Counted from the stretch's first letter, positions 17,920 through 27,076 are shown. The stretch is DNA of 64,000 bases from Shewanella donghaensis (GCF_007567505.1 NZ_CP041783.1:1-64000), one strand, 5' to 3'. The notes: a model not told the origin generated them from the letters alone. Program-made: numbers and translations.

Positions 17920-19107
17920 ATGAAAAAATCAATAACTCAGCTCCTATGGATTAATATCGCAATAGCATCGTTTGCTGTTTCTGCCAGCGAAATATCAGAT
18001 AAGTTTTCTCCGTACGATGCAAACTCCAACATTGAAATTTTATATGATGATTTAGATGCAGTTTTAAAGTCTAGTGTGCTTGCCGTTGGGCATTCAACAA
18101 GGGCGACAGCTAAAGATTTTAAAGCTTCGATCGGCACAAGAATGAAGGTGAGAGTAAACAAATTAACTGCACTTGAAGGAAACCGTTTTTTCTACGAACA
18201 ATTTCAGGATGATGATAATCAGAAGTTATTAGAGGACATCCAACAAAGCCTTGAGTCAGTTCCTAGTGAAGTATCTTTAAGTAAACTCAATAGAGATGAG
18301 CAATTAGCATATTGGTTAAATTTGTATAACCTGACCGTATTAATTGAATTAATCGATATGTACCCAATTAAGAAAATTGAAGATGAATTCGAAGATGATG
18401 AAACTATTTTTTCGAAGAAAATATTAAATGTAGAAGGTATGTCATTAAGTTTAAATGACATTGAGAATGAAATTCTATTTAAAAATTATGATGCAAATCC
18501 AGTGATCATATACGGCATGTATCAAGGTAATGTTGGTGGCCCGAATATCCGTAAGAGTGCTTTTACTTCCAACAATGTTTATGACAATTTAAAATCTAAT
18601 GCTAGCGATTTTATAAACTCAAATAGAGGGACGTATTCTGAAGGGAAAAGTACCTTTAGAGTGTCAAGCTTATATGAAAGAAAAGAGATGTATTTTCCTG
18701 AATTCCAATCTGATTTAACTGCTCATTTAAGTAAATATATCCACGGTACGATGAGTAATTATTTGAAAGCAGGCCCAACATTGAAGCCAAATATTAATGA
18801 TTGGAAAATTACCGACTTATACAAATCGCAAAAAAGCCGTGGTATGTCTACTGCTGCAAATAGTGCGGCGTTAATGGATTCAATCGGTAGAACAAGCGGC
18901 GGTGCAGGTATGCCAGGAACTGGTTCTCCTAATTTAGGTTTGGCTGCTGAGGTTTTTGCCGATCGAGGAGTGACTTATGGTCGTTTTTCTCCTGAGCAAA
19001 TTGAAATTTTACAAAAAGTCGATCAACTTCGCTTAGAAAATGCAGGTGAAGTCACTATTACAGATATCAAATCTGAAGATACAGAGACTCAAACAGAAGA
19101 AAATTAA
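17920..19107 (+). CDS. DUF547 domain-containing exported protein
   Basis: About 395 residues with an N-terminal signal peptide (MKKSITQLLWINIAIASFAVSAS). Residues about 115-265 match DUF547: LNRDEQLAYWLNLYNLTVLIELIDMYPIKKI, then GMSLSLNDIENEILF and a GGPNIRKSAF segment in place of the family's SxSCP motif. DUF547 is of unknown biochemical function and common in gamma-proteobacterial secreted proteins. The C-terminal third is distinct: a Ser/Gly-rich stretch GGAGMPGTGSPNLG near 330-345 and an acidic, Glu/Thr-rich tail. The gene lies close behind the TonB-dependent receptor and ends in its own terminator. Start at ATG 17920; an ATG 12 bp upstream is possible. Confidence 0.75.
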   Translation: MKKSITQLLWINIAIASFAVSASEISDKFSPYDANSNIEILYDDLDAVLKSSVLAVGHSTRATAKDFKASIGTRMKVRVNKLTALEGNRFFYEQFQDDDNQKLLEDIQQSLESVPSEVSLSKLNRDEQLAYWLNLYNLTVLIELIDMYPIKKIEDEFEDDETIFSKKILNVEGMSLSLNDIENEILFKNYDANPVIIYGMYQGNVGGPNIRKSAFTSNNVYDNLKSNASDFINSNRGTYSEGKSTFRVSSLYERKEMYFPEFQSDLTAHLSKYIHGTMSNYLKAGPTLKPNINDWKITDLYKSQKSRGMSTAANSAALMDSIGRTSGGAGMPGTGSPNLGLAAEVFADRGVTYGRFSPEQIEILQKVDQLRLENAGEVTITDIKSEDTETQTEEN

Positions 19108-19131
19108 AATAAAGTTTTAAAGGGTATATAG

Positions 19132-19160
19132 AAAATGGCTGATTTTTTTCAGCCATTTTT
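19132..19160 (+). terminator. Terminator after the DUF547 gene
   Basis: Eleven-base-pair stem AAAATGGCTGA/TCAGCCATTTT with a T6 loop and short T tail, 24 bp past the stop codon. Confidence 0.85.
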
Positions 19161-19966
19161 GTATCTTACTATTACTAATTAATAAGTGATTTCTAGGTTT
19201 TTCATAACTAAAAAGATAATAAATGCTTAGACTGGAATTCATGTAGAAAAGGTAATGGGAGTTAAACATTAATAAGTCAGATATCTATTTTACTATTTCT
19301 ATTATCCCTGAATATTTCAAATGTTATGGCTTTTCCTTTGCATTAACAAAATAATACTTCTGACTAAATTTAAGACAGATATTAACGTTTAGGGGCATTT
19401 AAAGCGCATTTATGTGTATGTAGCGCCAACATTTACACGTATTGCTAGATTTGTAGTCGTAATTAAGTAGTCTCTCGGTTATTTATTTCCCGTCTTTTGT
19501 TGGTACTTTTTCAATTTCTAAAAATTATTCATTAATAGCTTCAATGCTAATAATATAAGCATTGATTCAACTTCAATATATGTTGTGATACATAAAGCCG
19601 CTATTTTAAATTCCTAAGTCGAGTAAAACTGAGCTTTAATCTGTAGTTTTATGTTTATCTAATGTTTAAAGCCTATTTAGGTTGGTCGATATATATTGAT
19701 ATGTGTATAAATTGAGCTTTCAGTCTTGAGTTTAATTGAAACACTTCTTTATGCTTGTTTTTGATGTTCTCAAATGTTGACACAGGTCAACATTTTGTGA
19801 AATGATGCGAGCGGGTCTATGCCCTAGCAGGTATAGAATAGGGAAGAAAAAACTAACAATCACAAGAGAAAGATAGACTTAGTAGCAGCAACATCGGTTA
19901 ACAATAAAATCGGAGTTGTTACTCATTAGTTAAGCTTTCTAATTCACTATAAATTGGTTGGGAACT
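19161..19966 (+). other. 800-bp AT-rich intergenic region upstream of the TonB2-type operon
   Basis: No gene could be supported on either strand. The last 230 bp hold a palindrome-bearing promoter (19772-19806) and a transcribed leader. No Fur box is evident. The 600 bp before that are AT-rich, with no repeat, tRNA or insertion-sequence trace recognised. Confidence 0.6.
19772..19806 (+). promoter_or_regulatory. Candidate promoter with perfect palindromic operator for the TonB2-type operon
   Basis: A perfect inverted repeat AAATGTTGAC-N4-GTCAACATTT occupies 19772-19795. Its left arm contains a consensus -35 (TTGACA, 19777-19782); AATGAT at 19801-19806 is a possible -10 at 18-bp spacing. A dimeric repressor on the palindrome would cover the -35. 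The site is not a Fur, LexA, CRP or FNR consensus. It lies about 160 bp upstream of the first operon gene. Confidence 0.6.
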
Positions 19967-20749
19967 ATGTCCAAGGTAAGCAATAGAACAAAAATCGCTA
20001 CTGCACTTGTTGGCGCGCTTGCATTAGCTAGCAGCAACTTCGTGATTGCAGATCCTCTTACTGATGTGCAGAAAGCAGATAGCAAGATCCATGCTGACGC
20101 TGCATCATCGCAAAATAAAGTTGATAAGTATTTTGATCAAGCACAAGACATGCTTTTTGAGTATGGCTCAGTTGCTGACGAACGCGAATCACTAAAATCT
20201 TACAATGATTATGTCGCTGGTTTGGTTGCAGACCAACAAGCAACAATGAAACTGATTCAAGATGATATCGACGGTGTTGATGCTCTTAGACAAGGCGTTG
20301 TTCCATTAATGTTTAAAATGGTAGAAGCTTTAGAGCAATTTATTGCATTAGACTTACCATTCAATGTTGAAGCTCGCGAAACTCGTGTTCAGCGTTTGAG
20401 AGATACATTAAACAGTGCTGAAGTGACTTTAGCCGAAAAATACCGTTTGATTTTAGACGCATATAACATTGAGCGTGAATACGGTTCAAAGTTGATTGCT
20501 GAAACTGGCCAATTAAAACTTGGTGATAAAGAAATCCTAGTTGATTTCTTAAACTTCGGCCGTGTAAGCCTTTACGCTCAAAGCCAAGATCAAAAGTCTG
20601 CTTGGATGTTTAACGACGAAACTAAAGCTTGGGATCAGTTAGAAGATAGCTACCTTCGTAACTTAAGCAAAGCAATTAAACAGGCTCGTGGACAAGGTGC
20701 ACCTGATCTGTTTGCTCTACCAATCCCTGCTGCGGAGGCTGCGCAATAA
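19967..20749 (+). CDS. DUF3450 periplasmic coiled-coil protein of the TonB2-type system
   Basis: 260-residue exported protein: signal peptide to about residue 28 (ALASSNFVIA-D), then long helices with coiled-coil character (residues about 35-130, many Gln/Lys/Asp) and a C-terminal domain containing EIYLVDFLNFGRVSLYAQS-like sequence (ILVDFLNFGRVSLYAQSQDQKSAWMF). DUF3450 genes regularly stand first in TtpC-ExbB-ExbD-TonB operons of Vibrio and Shewanella; the protein probably binds the periplasmic part of TtpC. The start ATG follows TTGGGAAC. The stop overlaps the TtpC start by 1 nt (TAATG). Confidence 0.88.
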   Translation: MSKVSNRTKIATALVGALALASSNFVIADPLTDVQKADSKIHADAASSQNKVDKYFDQAQDMLFEYGSVADERESLKSYNDYVAGLVADQQATMKLIQDDIDGVDALRQGVVPLMFKMVEALEQFIALDLPFNVEARETRVQRLRDTLNSAEVTLAEKYRLILDAYNIEREYGSKLIAETGQLKLGDKEILVDFLNFGRVSLYAQSQDQKSAWMFNDETKAWDQLEDSYLRNLSKAIKQARGQGAPDLFALPIPAAEAAQ

Positions 20750-22104
20750 TGAAAAAGTTTATTACTACAGCAATCGTTGCTGCAACTCTGTCACTAACAT
20801 CAGGTATGGTTAGCGCTGCAGATGCACCAAAAACGATTGATCAATTATTAAAACAAGTTCAAACCGACCGTGCTAACGCTTCAAAAACAAATAAAAAGCG
20901 CGAAGCGGAATTTTTAAACGAACGTGGTGATAAAGCTGCTCTTCTTAAACGTGAAAAATCAGCCCTTGCGACTGAAAGACAACGTGGTAAAGATTTAGCT
21001 CAAGCATTTACTGATAACGAACGTAAAATCGCGCAACTTGAAGAAGATCGTAAGATTGCTTCTGGTGACTTAGGCGAAATGTTTGGTGTTGTTAAAGGTG
21101 AAGCTGGCGATTTCGCTGGTAAGTTAGTTTCTTCTAACATTACTGCGCAATTCCCAGGCCGTGAAGCATTTATTGCGGAACTTGGTGCACGTAAAGAACT
21201 ACCAAAAATCGATGAGCTAGAGCGCTTTTGGGAAGCTCAACTTTTTGAAATGGTTGAATCAGGTAAAGTTGTTAATTTCAATGCTGATGTTACTGGCTTA
21301 GACGGTGGTGTTACTAATACAACCGTTACTCGTGTTGGTGCATACAACCTTTTGGCTGATGGTAAATATGTTGTTTACAACGCAGACCTTGGTTTGATTC
21401 AACAGCTTTCACAGCAACCAGGTGGTACGCAAGTAGCAAGTGTTAAATCATTTACTAGCGCAACTTCTGGTTATGAGAAGCTCTATGTCGATCCAGCTCG
21501 CGGTGTTCTATTAAGCGTATTCACTCAGAAAGCGACAATCGAAGAACGTATTGAAGCGGGTGGTCCAATTGGTTACATCATTATTGGTTTACTTGTTCTT
21601 GGTGCATTAATTTCAATTGAACGTTTAGTGACTCTTTATATTGTTGGCGCTAAAGTTAAAGCTCAACGTAAAGATACTTCTAAACCTGGCAACAACGCAT
21701 TAGGTCGAGTACTTAAGGTATACCATGCCAATAAAGATGTTGATGTTGAAACACTTGAATTGAAACTTGATGAAGCTATTTTGAAAGAAACACCTGCTTT
21801 AGAAGCACGTATTTCTATCATTAAAGTATTAGCTGCTATCGCTCCTATGATGGGTCTACTAGGTACTGTTACCGGTATGATTGCAACTTTCCAAACAATT
21901 CAATTGTTCGGTACAGGTGATCCACGTCTAATGGCTGGTGGTATCTCAATGGCATTGATGACAACGGTTCAAGGTCTTGTTGCTGCACTTCCACTAATGC
22001 TTATGCACGCTATTGTAATTGCTCGAAGCAAATCAGTAGTTCAAGTTCTTGAAGAACAAAGTGCTGGTATTATTGCAGAGCATGCTGAGAAGAGGGCTGA
22101 CTAA
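20749..22104 (+). CDS. ttpC: TtpC-like MotA/TolQ/ExbB proton-channel protein with periplasmic N-domain
   Basis: Inner-membrane component of TonB2 systems, 451 residues, twice the length of plain ExbB. Signal peptide 1-23 (GMVSA-A), then a coiled-coil periplasmic domain (about 30-110: KTNKKREAEFLNERGDKAALLKREKSALATERQ), a beta-rich region to about 265, and an ExbB module: TM1 near 275-298 (GYIIIGLLVLGALISIERLVTLY), then the channel helices containing ISIIKVLAAIAPMMGLLGTVTGMIATFQTI and GGISMALMTTVQGLVAALPLMLMHAI. Vibrio TtpC is required for TonB2 function. Overlaps both neighbours by 1 nt, so it is tightly coupled with DUF3450 and exbB. Confidence 0.9.
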   Translation: MKKFITTAIVAATLSLTSGMVSAADAPKTIDQLLKQVQTDRANASKTNKKREAEFLNERGDKAALLKREKSALATERQRGKDLAQAFTDNERKIAQLEEDRKIASGDLGEMFGVVKGEAGDFAGKLVSSNITAQFPGREAFIAELGARKELPKIDELERFWEAQLFEMVESGKVVNFNADVTGLDGGVTNTTVTRVGAYNLLADGKYVVYNADLGLIQQLSQQPGGTQVASVKSFTSATSGYEKLYVDPARGVLLSVFTQKATIEERIEAGGPIGYIIIGLLVLGALISIERLVTLYIVGAKVKAQRKDTSKPGNNALGRVLKVYHANKDVDVETLELKLDEAILKETPALEARISIIKVLAAIAPMMGLLGTVTGMIATFQTIQLFGTGDPRLMAGGISMALMTTVQGLVAALPLMLMHAIVIARSKSVVQVLEEQSAGIIAEHAEKRAD

Positions 22105-22631
22105 TGATGCTAATCCTGATGGATGTTTGGGACTCTGTCAGGGGCTTCATGGCCACCGGAGGAGATATTCTCTGGTTGGTTGCGGCAGTGTTATTTCTAA
22201 TGTGGGTGTTAATGCTTGAACGCTTTTGGTACATCAATTTAACTGCACCAAAAGAGCATAAAGAGATTATCAACGCATGGAATGATAGAGAGGATTCAAC
22301 CTCTTGGTATGCACACCGTATCCGTGAAGCTTGGGTGTCCCAAGCTAAGCAACAAATGAATGCTCGTATGCTGCTTATTAAAACCTTAGTAGCCATTTGT
22401 CCAATGATTGGTCTACTTGGTACCGTAACCGGTATGATAGCAGTGTTCGATGTGATGGCAGTTCATGGTACGAGTAACGCTCGTATGATGGCGGCTGGTA
22501 TTTCAATGGCAACCATGCCGACAATGGCAGGAATGGTTGCAGCATTATCAGGTGTGTTCTTTAGCACTCGACTAGATGCAAAATTGAAAATCAGTCTTGA
22601 AAAGCTTAAAGATAGCTTGCCACACCACTAG
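22104..22631 (+). CDS. exbB: ExbB2-type MotA/TolQ/ExbB proton-channel protein
   Basis: 175-residue inner-membrane protein forming the proton channel with ExbD to energise TonB. Three transmembrane segments: near 15-38 (FMATGGDILWLVAAVLFLMWVLMLERFW), near 88-115 (LLIKTLVAICPMIGLLGTVTGMIAVFDVM) and near 125-150 (MMAAGISMATMPTMAGMVAALSGVFF). The short cytoplasmic domain is typical of ExbB2 from TonB2 systems. It is the second MotA/TolQ/ExbB gene of the operon, directly following ttpC. Confidence 0.92.
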   Translation: MMLILMDVWDSVRGFMATGGDILWLVAAVLFLMWVLMLERFWYINLTAPKEHKEIINAWNDREDSTSWYAHRIREAWVSQAKQQMNARMLLIKTLVAICPMIGLLGTVTGMIAVFDVMAVHGTSNARMMAAGISMATMPTMAGMVAALSGVFFSTRLDAKLKISLEKLKDSLPHH

Positions 22632-22645
22632 AGAGAGTATTGAAA

Positions 22646-23050
22646 ATGGCACGTAAAAAGCATTTTAGTGTAGAAGAAGAAGCTCAGGTAGATATGACTC
22701 CGATGCTCGACATCGTGTTTATCATGTTGATCTTCTTTATTGTGACGACTTCGTTCATTAAGCCATCAGGTCTTGATTATAAGAAACCTGAAGCTTCTAC
22801 AGCGACACAACAAAAATCTGCAAACATCTTTATTGGTGTGAGTAAGACAGGCGTAATTAAGATGGAAAACCGTCAGGTTGACATCGAGCGTGTAACAGCA
22901 AACGTAGAACGTATGTTAGCTGAAGCACCTGAAGCGGCTGTATTAATCGAAGCAGACCAAGAAGCCGAACATGGCCTTGTAGTTAAGGTTATGGACAACG
23001 TTAAGAAAGCGGGTATCGATAAAATCTCGATTTCAGCGGGGAAAGACTAA
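22646..23050 (+). CDS. exbD: ExbD biopolymer transport protein
   Basis: 134-residue partner of ExbB. The N-terminus is cytoplasmic (MARKKHFSVEEEAQVDMTPMLD), with the single membrane helix carrying the essential proton-binding Asp in DMTPMLDIVFIMLIFFIVTTSF; the C-terminal part is periplasmic. The start ATG follows GAGAGAG; an in-frame TTG 6 bp upstream is less likely. Located between exbB and tonB in the six-gene operon. Confidence 0.93.
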   Translation: MARKKHFSVEEEAQVDMTPMLDIVFIMLIFFIVTTSFIKPSGLDYKKPEASTATQQKSANIFIGVSKTGVIKMENRQVDIERVTANVERMLAEAPEAAVLIEADQEAEHGLVVKVMDNVKKAGIDKISISAGKD

Positions 23051-23051
23051 T

Positions 23052-23672
23052 ATGCTGAGAGCAATAGTATCACTAATAGTCGGTGCTGCTGTTACTTTCG
23101 CCTTGTTTGTCTTCATGGCCTTCTTGGTCGGTGGCGGCGCTAAACGCGCCGACACTTCAGCTGATTCTCCGATTATCGAGATCAGCATGGACAAACAAGA
23201 TACGAAAGTTCAGGACAAGCCTAGGGTTAAACCAAAGCCGCCAGCACCACCTGAGCAACCACCGAAGCCGGACACGACTCCGCCAGATACGTCGTCAGAT
23301 ATTGACACGAATATGGCATTCAACATGAGTGGTGTAGTAGCAGGCGGTGCAAGTACAGGTTTTAAACTTGGCAATATGATGACGCGTGATGGTGATGCAA
23401 CACCTATTGTACGTATTGATCCACAATACCCAATAGCTGCAGCACGTGATGGTAAAGAAGGTTATGTACAACTATCTTTCACTATTAATGAACTGGGCGG
23501 CATCGAAGACGTAAAAGTTATTAAAGCAGAACCTAAACGTGTCTTTGACCGAGAAGCAATTCGAGCGTTAAAGAAATGGAAATATAAGCCTAAAATCATT
23601 GATGGTAAGGCTATGAAGGTTCCTGGTATGACAGTACAACTTGATTTCAGCTTGGATAAAGGGGGTAGATAA
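23052..23672 (+). CDS. tonB: TonB2-type energy transducer
   Basis: 206-residue TonB family protein: one N-terminal transmembrane helix (about 4-28), a short Pro-rich spacer (KPKPPAPPEQPPKPDTTPPDT, about 58-80) and a C-terminal TonB domain (about 118-206) with PQYPIAAARDGKEGYVQLSFTI and the AIRALKKWKYKP motif. The short spacer is typical of TonB2 proteins, which are thought to need TtpC to reach receptors. It spans the periplasm and contacts TonB boxes; the receptor at 14990-17842 is a likely client. The stop overlaps the TPR gene start by 1 nt. Confidence 0.93.
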   Translation: MLRAIVSLIVGAAVTFALFVFMAFLVGGGAKRADTSADSPIIEISMDKQDTKVQDKPRVKPKPPAPPEQPPKPDTTPPDTSSDIDTNMAFNMSGVVAGGASTGFKLGNMMTRDGDATPIVRIDPQYPIAAARDGKEGYVQLSFTINELGGIEDVKVIKAEPKRVFDREAIRALKKWKYKPKIIDGKAMKVPGMTVQLDFSLDKGGR

Positions 23673-24925
23673 TGCGTAAAGTAAATAAAATAGCTAGTGC
23701 GTTATTAATCACTTTATGTAGTGGTTCACTACTCACTGTTTCAACAGCACAAGCTGCTGTTGAAAAGTGTCCGATAGATGAAAGAAAGTCTCGTGCAGTT
23801 GGTGCTAGTGCTGGTAAGAAAGTTCAAAAAGCATTTGAAGCCTATACTGAAGGCCGTTTGGATGAAGCAATTGAAATATTGCTTGAAGTAAATACCAAAA
23901 ATGACTTTGATAAAGCATATATTGATAGAATGATCGGTTCTTTCTATGCTGAAAAAGGTCAGATGGCTACCTCAGTAAAGTACTTAAAAACCGCTGTTGA
24001 TTCTGACATTCTTGGTGGTACGGATCATGCTGCAACAATGCGTTTGTATGCTGATTTGTTATTACAAGAAAAGAAGTTTAAAGAAGCGATTCCTTACTAT
24101 TACAAGTGGATGGACTTCACTTGTAAAGTTGACCCTGTTGTATACCGTCGTGTCGGTATTGCATATAGCGAACTTAAGCAGTGGGATAAAGTACTAGAAG
24201 TTGCTGATAAAGGTCTTTCTTTAGTTGAGAAGCCTGATAAAGGTCTTTATCAAATGAAATTAACTGCATACTTTAATCAAAAGAAGTATAAAGAAGCAGT
24301 TAACATCCTAGAAGTTATGGTACCTCTATTCCAAGATGATAAACGTCTTTGGGTACAGCTAGCACAATTTTATTTGATGACTGAAGATTATAAAAACTCT
24401 TTAGCAACTTACGACTTAGCTTATAAAAATGGTTTTCTTGATACTGACGGTAATATTACTCGTCTAGCTCAGCTTATGTCGCAAAATGGTGCGCCATATA
24501 ATGCAGCTAAACTGTATGAAAAGCATGTGAAATCTGGTTTGATTAAAGAGTCTGAAAAGTCTATTAAAATCTTAGCTGGTTTCTATCATAACGCTAAAAA
24601 CTTCAAGCAAGCCGCGAAGCTTTATGGCCAAGCTGCTGAAATATCTGGTGATGCTGATTTATACCTTAAACAAGGTAAAATATTAGCTATTGCAGAAGAA
24701 GCTAAAGCATCAATTCCAGTGTTTGAAAAAGCACTTGCTATAGGTTTGGATGAACCAGGTGAAGCTGAACTTGAGTTAACATTAGCTCATTTAAGTTTGA
24801 AGCAATATAAGTCTGCTTATAAGCGTGCAAATCGTGCTGCTAAATACAGTAAAACGAAGCGTAGCGCTAACAGTTATATTTCTTACATCAAAGAAAAAGC
24901 CAGAATAAATAACATTACTTTGTAA
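23672..24925 (+). CDS. Exported TPR-repeat protein of the TonB2-type operon
   Basis: 417 residues. Signal peptide about 1-29 (LTVSTAQAA-V), followed by tandem tetratricopeptide repeats from about residue 50 to 400 (for example AYTEGRLDEAIEILLEVNTKNDFDKAYI, KKYKEAVNILEVMVPLFQDDKRLW, KNFKQAAKLYGQAAEISGDADLY). TPR solenoids bind other proteins, so this may be a periplasmic adaptor between the TtpC/TonB complex and outer-membrane receptors. It is the last gene of the operon, coupled to tonB by a TAATG overlap and followed by a strong terminator. Confidence 0.88.
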   Translation: MRKVNKIASALLITLCSGSLLTVSTAQAAVEKCPIDERKSRAVGASAGKKVQKAFEAYTEGRLDEAIEILLEVNTKNDFDKAYIDRMIGSFYAEKGQMATSVKYLKTAVDSDILGGTDHAATMRLYADLLLQEKKFKEAIPYYYKWMDFTCKVDPVVYRRVGIAYSELKQWDKVLEVADKGLSLVEKPDKGLYQMKLTAYFNQKKYKEAVNILEVMVPLFQDDKRLWVQLAQFYLMTEDYKNSLATYDLAYKNGFLDTDGNITRLAQLMSQNGAPYNAAKLYEKHVKSGLIKESEKSIKILAGFYHNAKNFKQAAKLYGQAAEISGDADLYLKQGKILAIAEEAKASIPVFEKALAIGLDEPGEAELELTLAHLSLKQYKSAYKRANRAAKYSKTKRSANSYISYIKEKARINNITL

Positions 24926-24938
24926 TCGTTTTTATTCT

Positions 24939-24968
24939 AAAAAGCCCCTTTATGGGGCTTTTTTTTTG
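24939..24968 (+). terminator. Terminator of the TonB2-type operon
   Basis: Stem AAAGCCCC/GGGGCTTT with a TTTAT loop and T9 tail, about 15 bp after the TPR gene stop. Confidence 0.93.
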
Positions 24969-25127
24969 CTTATTATTCCTTAAGTTTTTTTGAACAAATA
25001 TTTAATATTCACAGTTACAATTTTTTACTAACTTACAACAAATAATTGTTATACATTATTACCCATAATAAAGATTTTAGTTTGGATATTTACGGCACAG
25101 TTTTGTGGCCGAAACAGGGATCAGAAA

Positions 25128-26960
25128 ATGAAAAAAACATTACTCGCAGTTGCCATCACTGCTTTATTTTCACTGCAAGGCTGCAGTGATCAAGCTAAAC
25201 CAACAGTTAGCGAAGGCAAGGTATCTAATGAGATTGCTAGCAAAGAAGTCGTTCAAACGGCTGAACAAACTTATAACAAATTAGCAGATGATTATTTTAA
25301 TGATTTACTCGCTTTAGAACCCATCTATGCAACTTACGTCGGTGTTAATAAGTACAACGATAATTTTGGCGGATCATTAACCGAAGAATACCTAAAACAA
25401 AGACATGAGCTTAACTCTCGTTATTTAAAAGCCGCTAAAGCAATAAACGTTAAGGAACTTCCTGCTAATTTACAGCTAAGTTTTGACATGTTTATGTATG
25501 ATCGTCACATGGATTTAGTGGCTGAATCATATCCTGAGCATTATATGCCGATGAATCAATTCTATAGTACGGTTATCAGTATGATTCAATTAGGCAGTGG
25601 TGAAAGTGCCCAACCATTCAAAACTGTTACTGATTACAAAAACTGGCTTGGTCGTCTATCTGGTTTCATTAATTGGATTTCTCTTGCACAAGCAAGAATG
25701 GATGAAGGAATCGAAAGCAAAGTCGTATTACCCAAGGTATTGGTTGAGCGAATTATTCCTCAGCTAGATGCTCAGTTAGTTGCTGAAGCCAATCAAAGTT
25801 TATTCTATGCACCTATTAACATCATGCCTGATGATTTTACTGAGCAAGAAAAGAAACAATTGACAGAGGAATATGACAATCTTATTCAGACTCAGTTAAT
25901 TCCTTCTCTAACAGGTTTAAGAGATTACTTTAAAGAAACTTATCTTCCCCATGCAAGAGCATCAGATGGATGGTGGGGACTGCCAAATGGTAAAGAGTGG
26001 TACCAAACTTTAGCAAACAGTCACACAACGACTAAGATGCCTGTTGATGAAATTCACCAAATTGGTTTGTCTGAAGTTAAACGTATTCTGGCAGAAATGG
26101 ATAAAGTGCGTGAACAAGTTCATTTTAAAGGGGATTTAACGGAATTTTTTGCTTCATTATCAAGTGAGCCTGAATATTTCTTTAATGACCGCCAAGGGCT
26201 TATTGATGGTTATATGGTGCTGAAAGATAATATTAATAAAGAACTACCTAAGTACTTTAATGTTATGCCAAAAGCTGATTATGTGGTTAAGCCTGTTGAG
26301 AGCTTTAGAGAGAAATCTGCAGCAGGGGCTTCTTATGAGTCGCCAGCAGTAGATGGTTCAAGACCCGGTGTATTTTATATCAATACCTATAATCTAAAAG
26401 CACAACCTAAATGGGGAATGACGACACTTTCCTTGCATGAAGCTGCGCCAGGACATCACTTCCAAATAGCGATTAAGCAAGAACTGACTGGCATTCCTGA
26501 ATTCCAGCGTTTCCAAGGGTATACCGCATTCGAAGAAGGTTGGGCTTTATATGCTGAGTACCTAGGGATCGAAATGGGGTTATTTGAAGACCCGTATCAG
26601 TACTTTGGTAAGCTTTCAGATGAAATGTTACGTGCTATGCGTTTAGTGGTTGATACTGGGTTGCACTCTAAAGGATGGAGTCGAGAGCAAGCTATCCAGT
26701 ACATGATGGATAACTCTCCAATGGCTGAATCAGATATTATTGCTGAAGTAGAGCGTTACATGGCAATTCCAGGTCAGGCTCTTTCTTATAAAATTGGCCA
26801 ACTTACCATTTTGAAGCTGCGTGCTGATGCAGAAGCTAAATTGGGTGACAGATTTGACCTTAAAGGTTTTCATGATCAAATCCTCACCACGGGTTCATTA
26901 CCAATGGCGGTTATGGAGAAAAAAATTGGACGTTGGGTTGATTCTGAATTGGCAAAATAA
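25128..26960 (+). CDS. DUF885 family lipoprotein (putative zinc metallopeptidase)
   Basis: 610-residue protein with a lipoprotein signal (lipobox LQGC, Cys19). The rest matches DUF885, a family related to carboxypeptidase-like zinc metallopeptidases: the motif LHEAAPGHHFQ at about residues 439-449 has the HExxxGHH metal-binding pattern, followed at about 463-482 by FQRFQGYTAFEEGWALYAEY, where the downstream Glu is the probable third ligand. Substrate unknown; probably peptide degradation at the cell envelope. The start ATG follows CAGGGATCAG. Monocistronic between two terminators. Confidence 0.88.
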   Translation: MKKTLLAVAITALFSLQGCSDQAKPTVSEGKVSNEIASKEVVQTAEQTYNKLADDYFNDLLALEPIYATYVGVNKYNDNFGGSLTEEYLKQRHELNSRYLKAAKAINVKELPANLQLSFDMFMYDRHMDLVAESYPEHYMPMNQFYSTVISMIQLGSGESAQPFKTVTDYKNWLGRLSGFINWISLAQARMDEGIESKVVLPKVLVERIIPQLDAQLVAEANQSLFYAPINIMPDDFTEQEKKQLTEEYDNLIQTQLIPSLTGLRDYFKETYLPHARASDGWWGLPNGKEWYQTLANSHTTTKMPVDEIHQIGLSEVKRILAEMDKVREQVHFKGDLTEFFASLSSEPEYFFNDRQGLIDGYMVLKDNINKELPKYFNVMPKADYVVKPVESFREKSAAGASYESPAVDGSRPGVFYINTYNLKAQPKWGMTTLSLHEAAPGHHFQIAIKQELTGIPEFQRFQGYTAFEEGWALYAEYLGIEMGLFEDPYQYFGKLSDEMLRAMRLVVDTGLHSKGWSREQAIQYMMDNSPMAESDIIAEVERYMAIPGQALSYKIGQLTILKLRADAEAKLGDRFDLKGFHDQILTTGSLPMAVMEKKIGRWVDSELAK

Positions 26961-26997
26961 ACAATAACTGTTAGCTTAGCCAAGTAACTTGAGTAAT

Positions 26998-27020
26998 GAG
27001 GGAGCATTTTTTGCTCCCTC
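26998..27020 (+). terminator. Probable terminator after the DUF885 gene
   Basis: Nine-base-pair stem GAGGGAGCA/TGCTCCCTC with a T5 loop, followed by TCTATTTAT rather than a pure T tract. Confidence 0.7.
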
Positions 27021-27076
27021 TCTATTTATAAAAATAAAATATTTGAAAATGGTATTAATTACCAAAGGAGCAAAAA

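Noticed and set aside
19361..19500. Possible integron attachment site or repeat in the TonB2 upstream region
   Set aside because: Some TTTAGG/GCGC blocks looked like recombination-site cores but do not form the paired R/L boxes of attC sites.
23083..23328. Second-frame open reading within tonB
   Set aside because: Overlaps the TonB membrane helix and Pro-rich spacer in another frame; no start signal.
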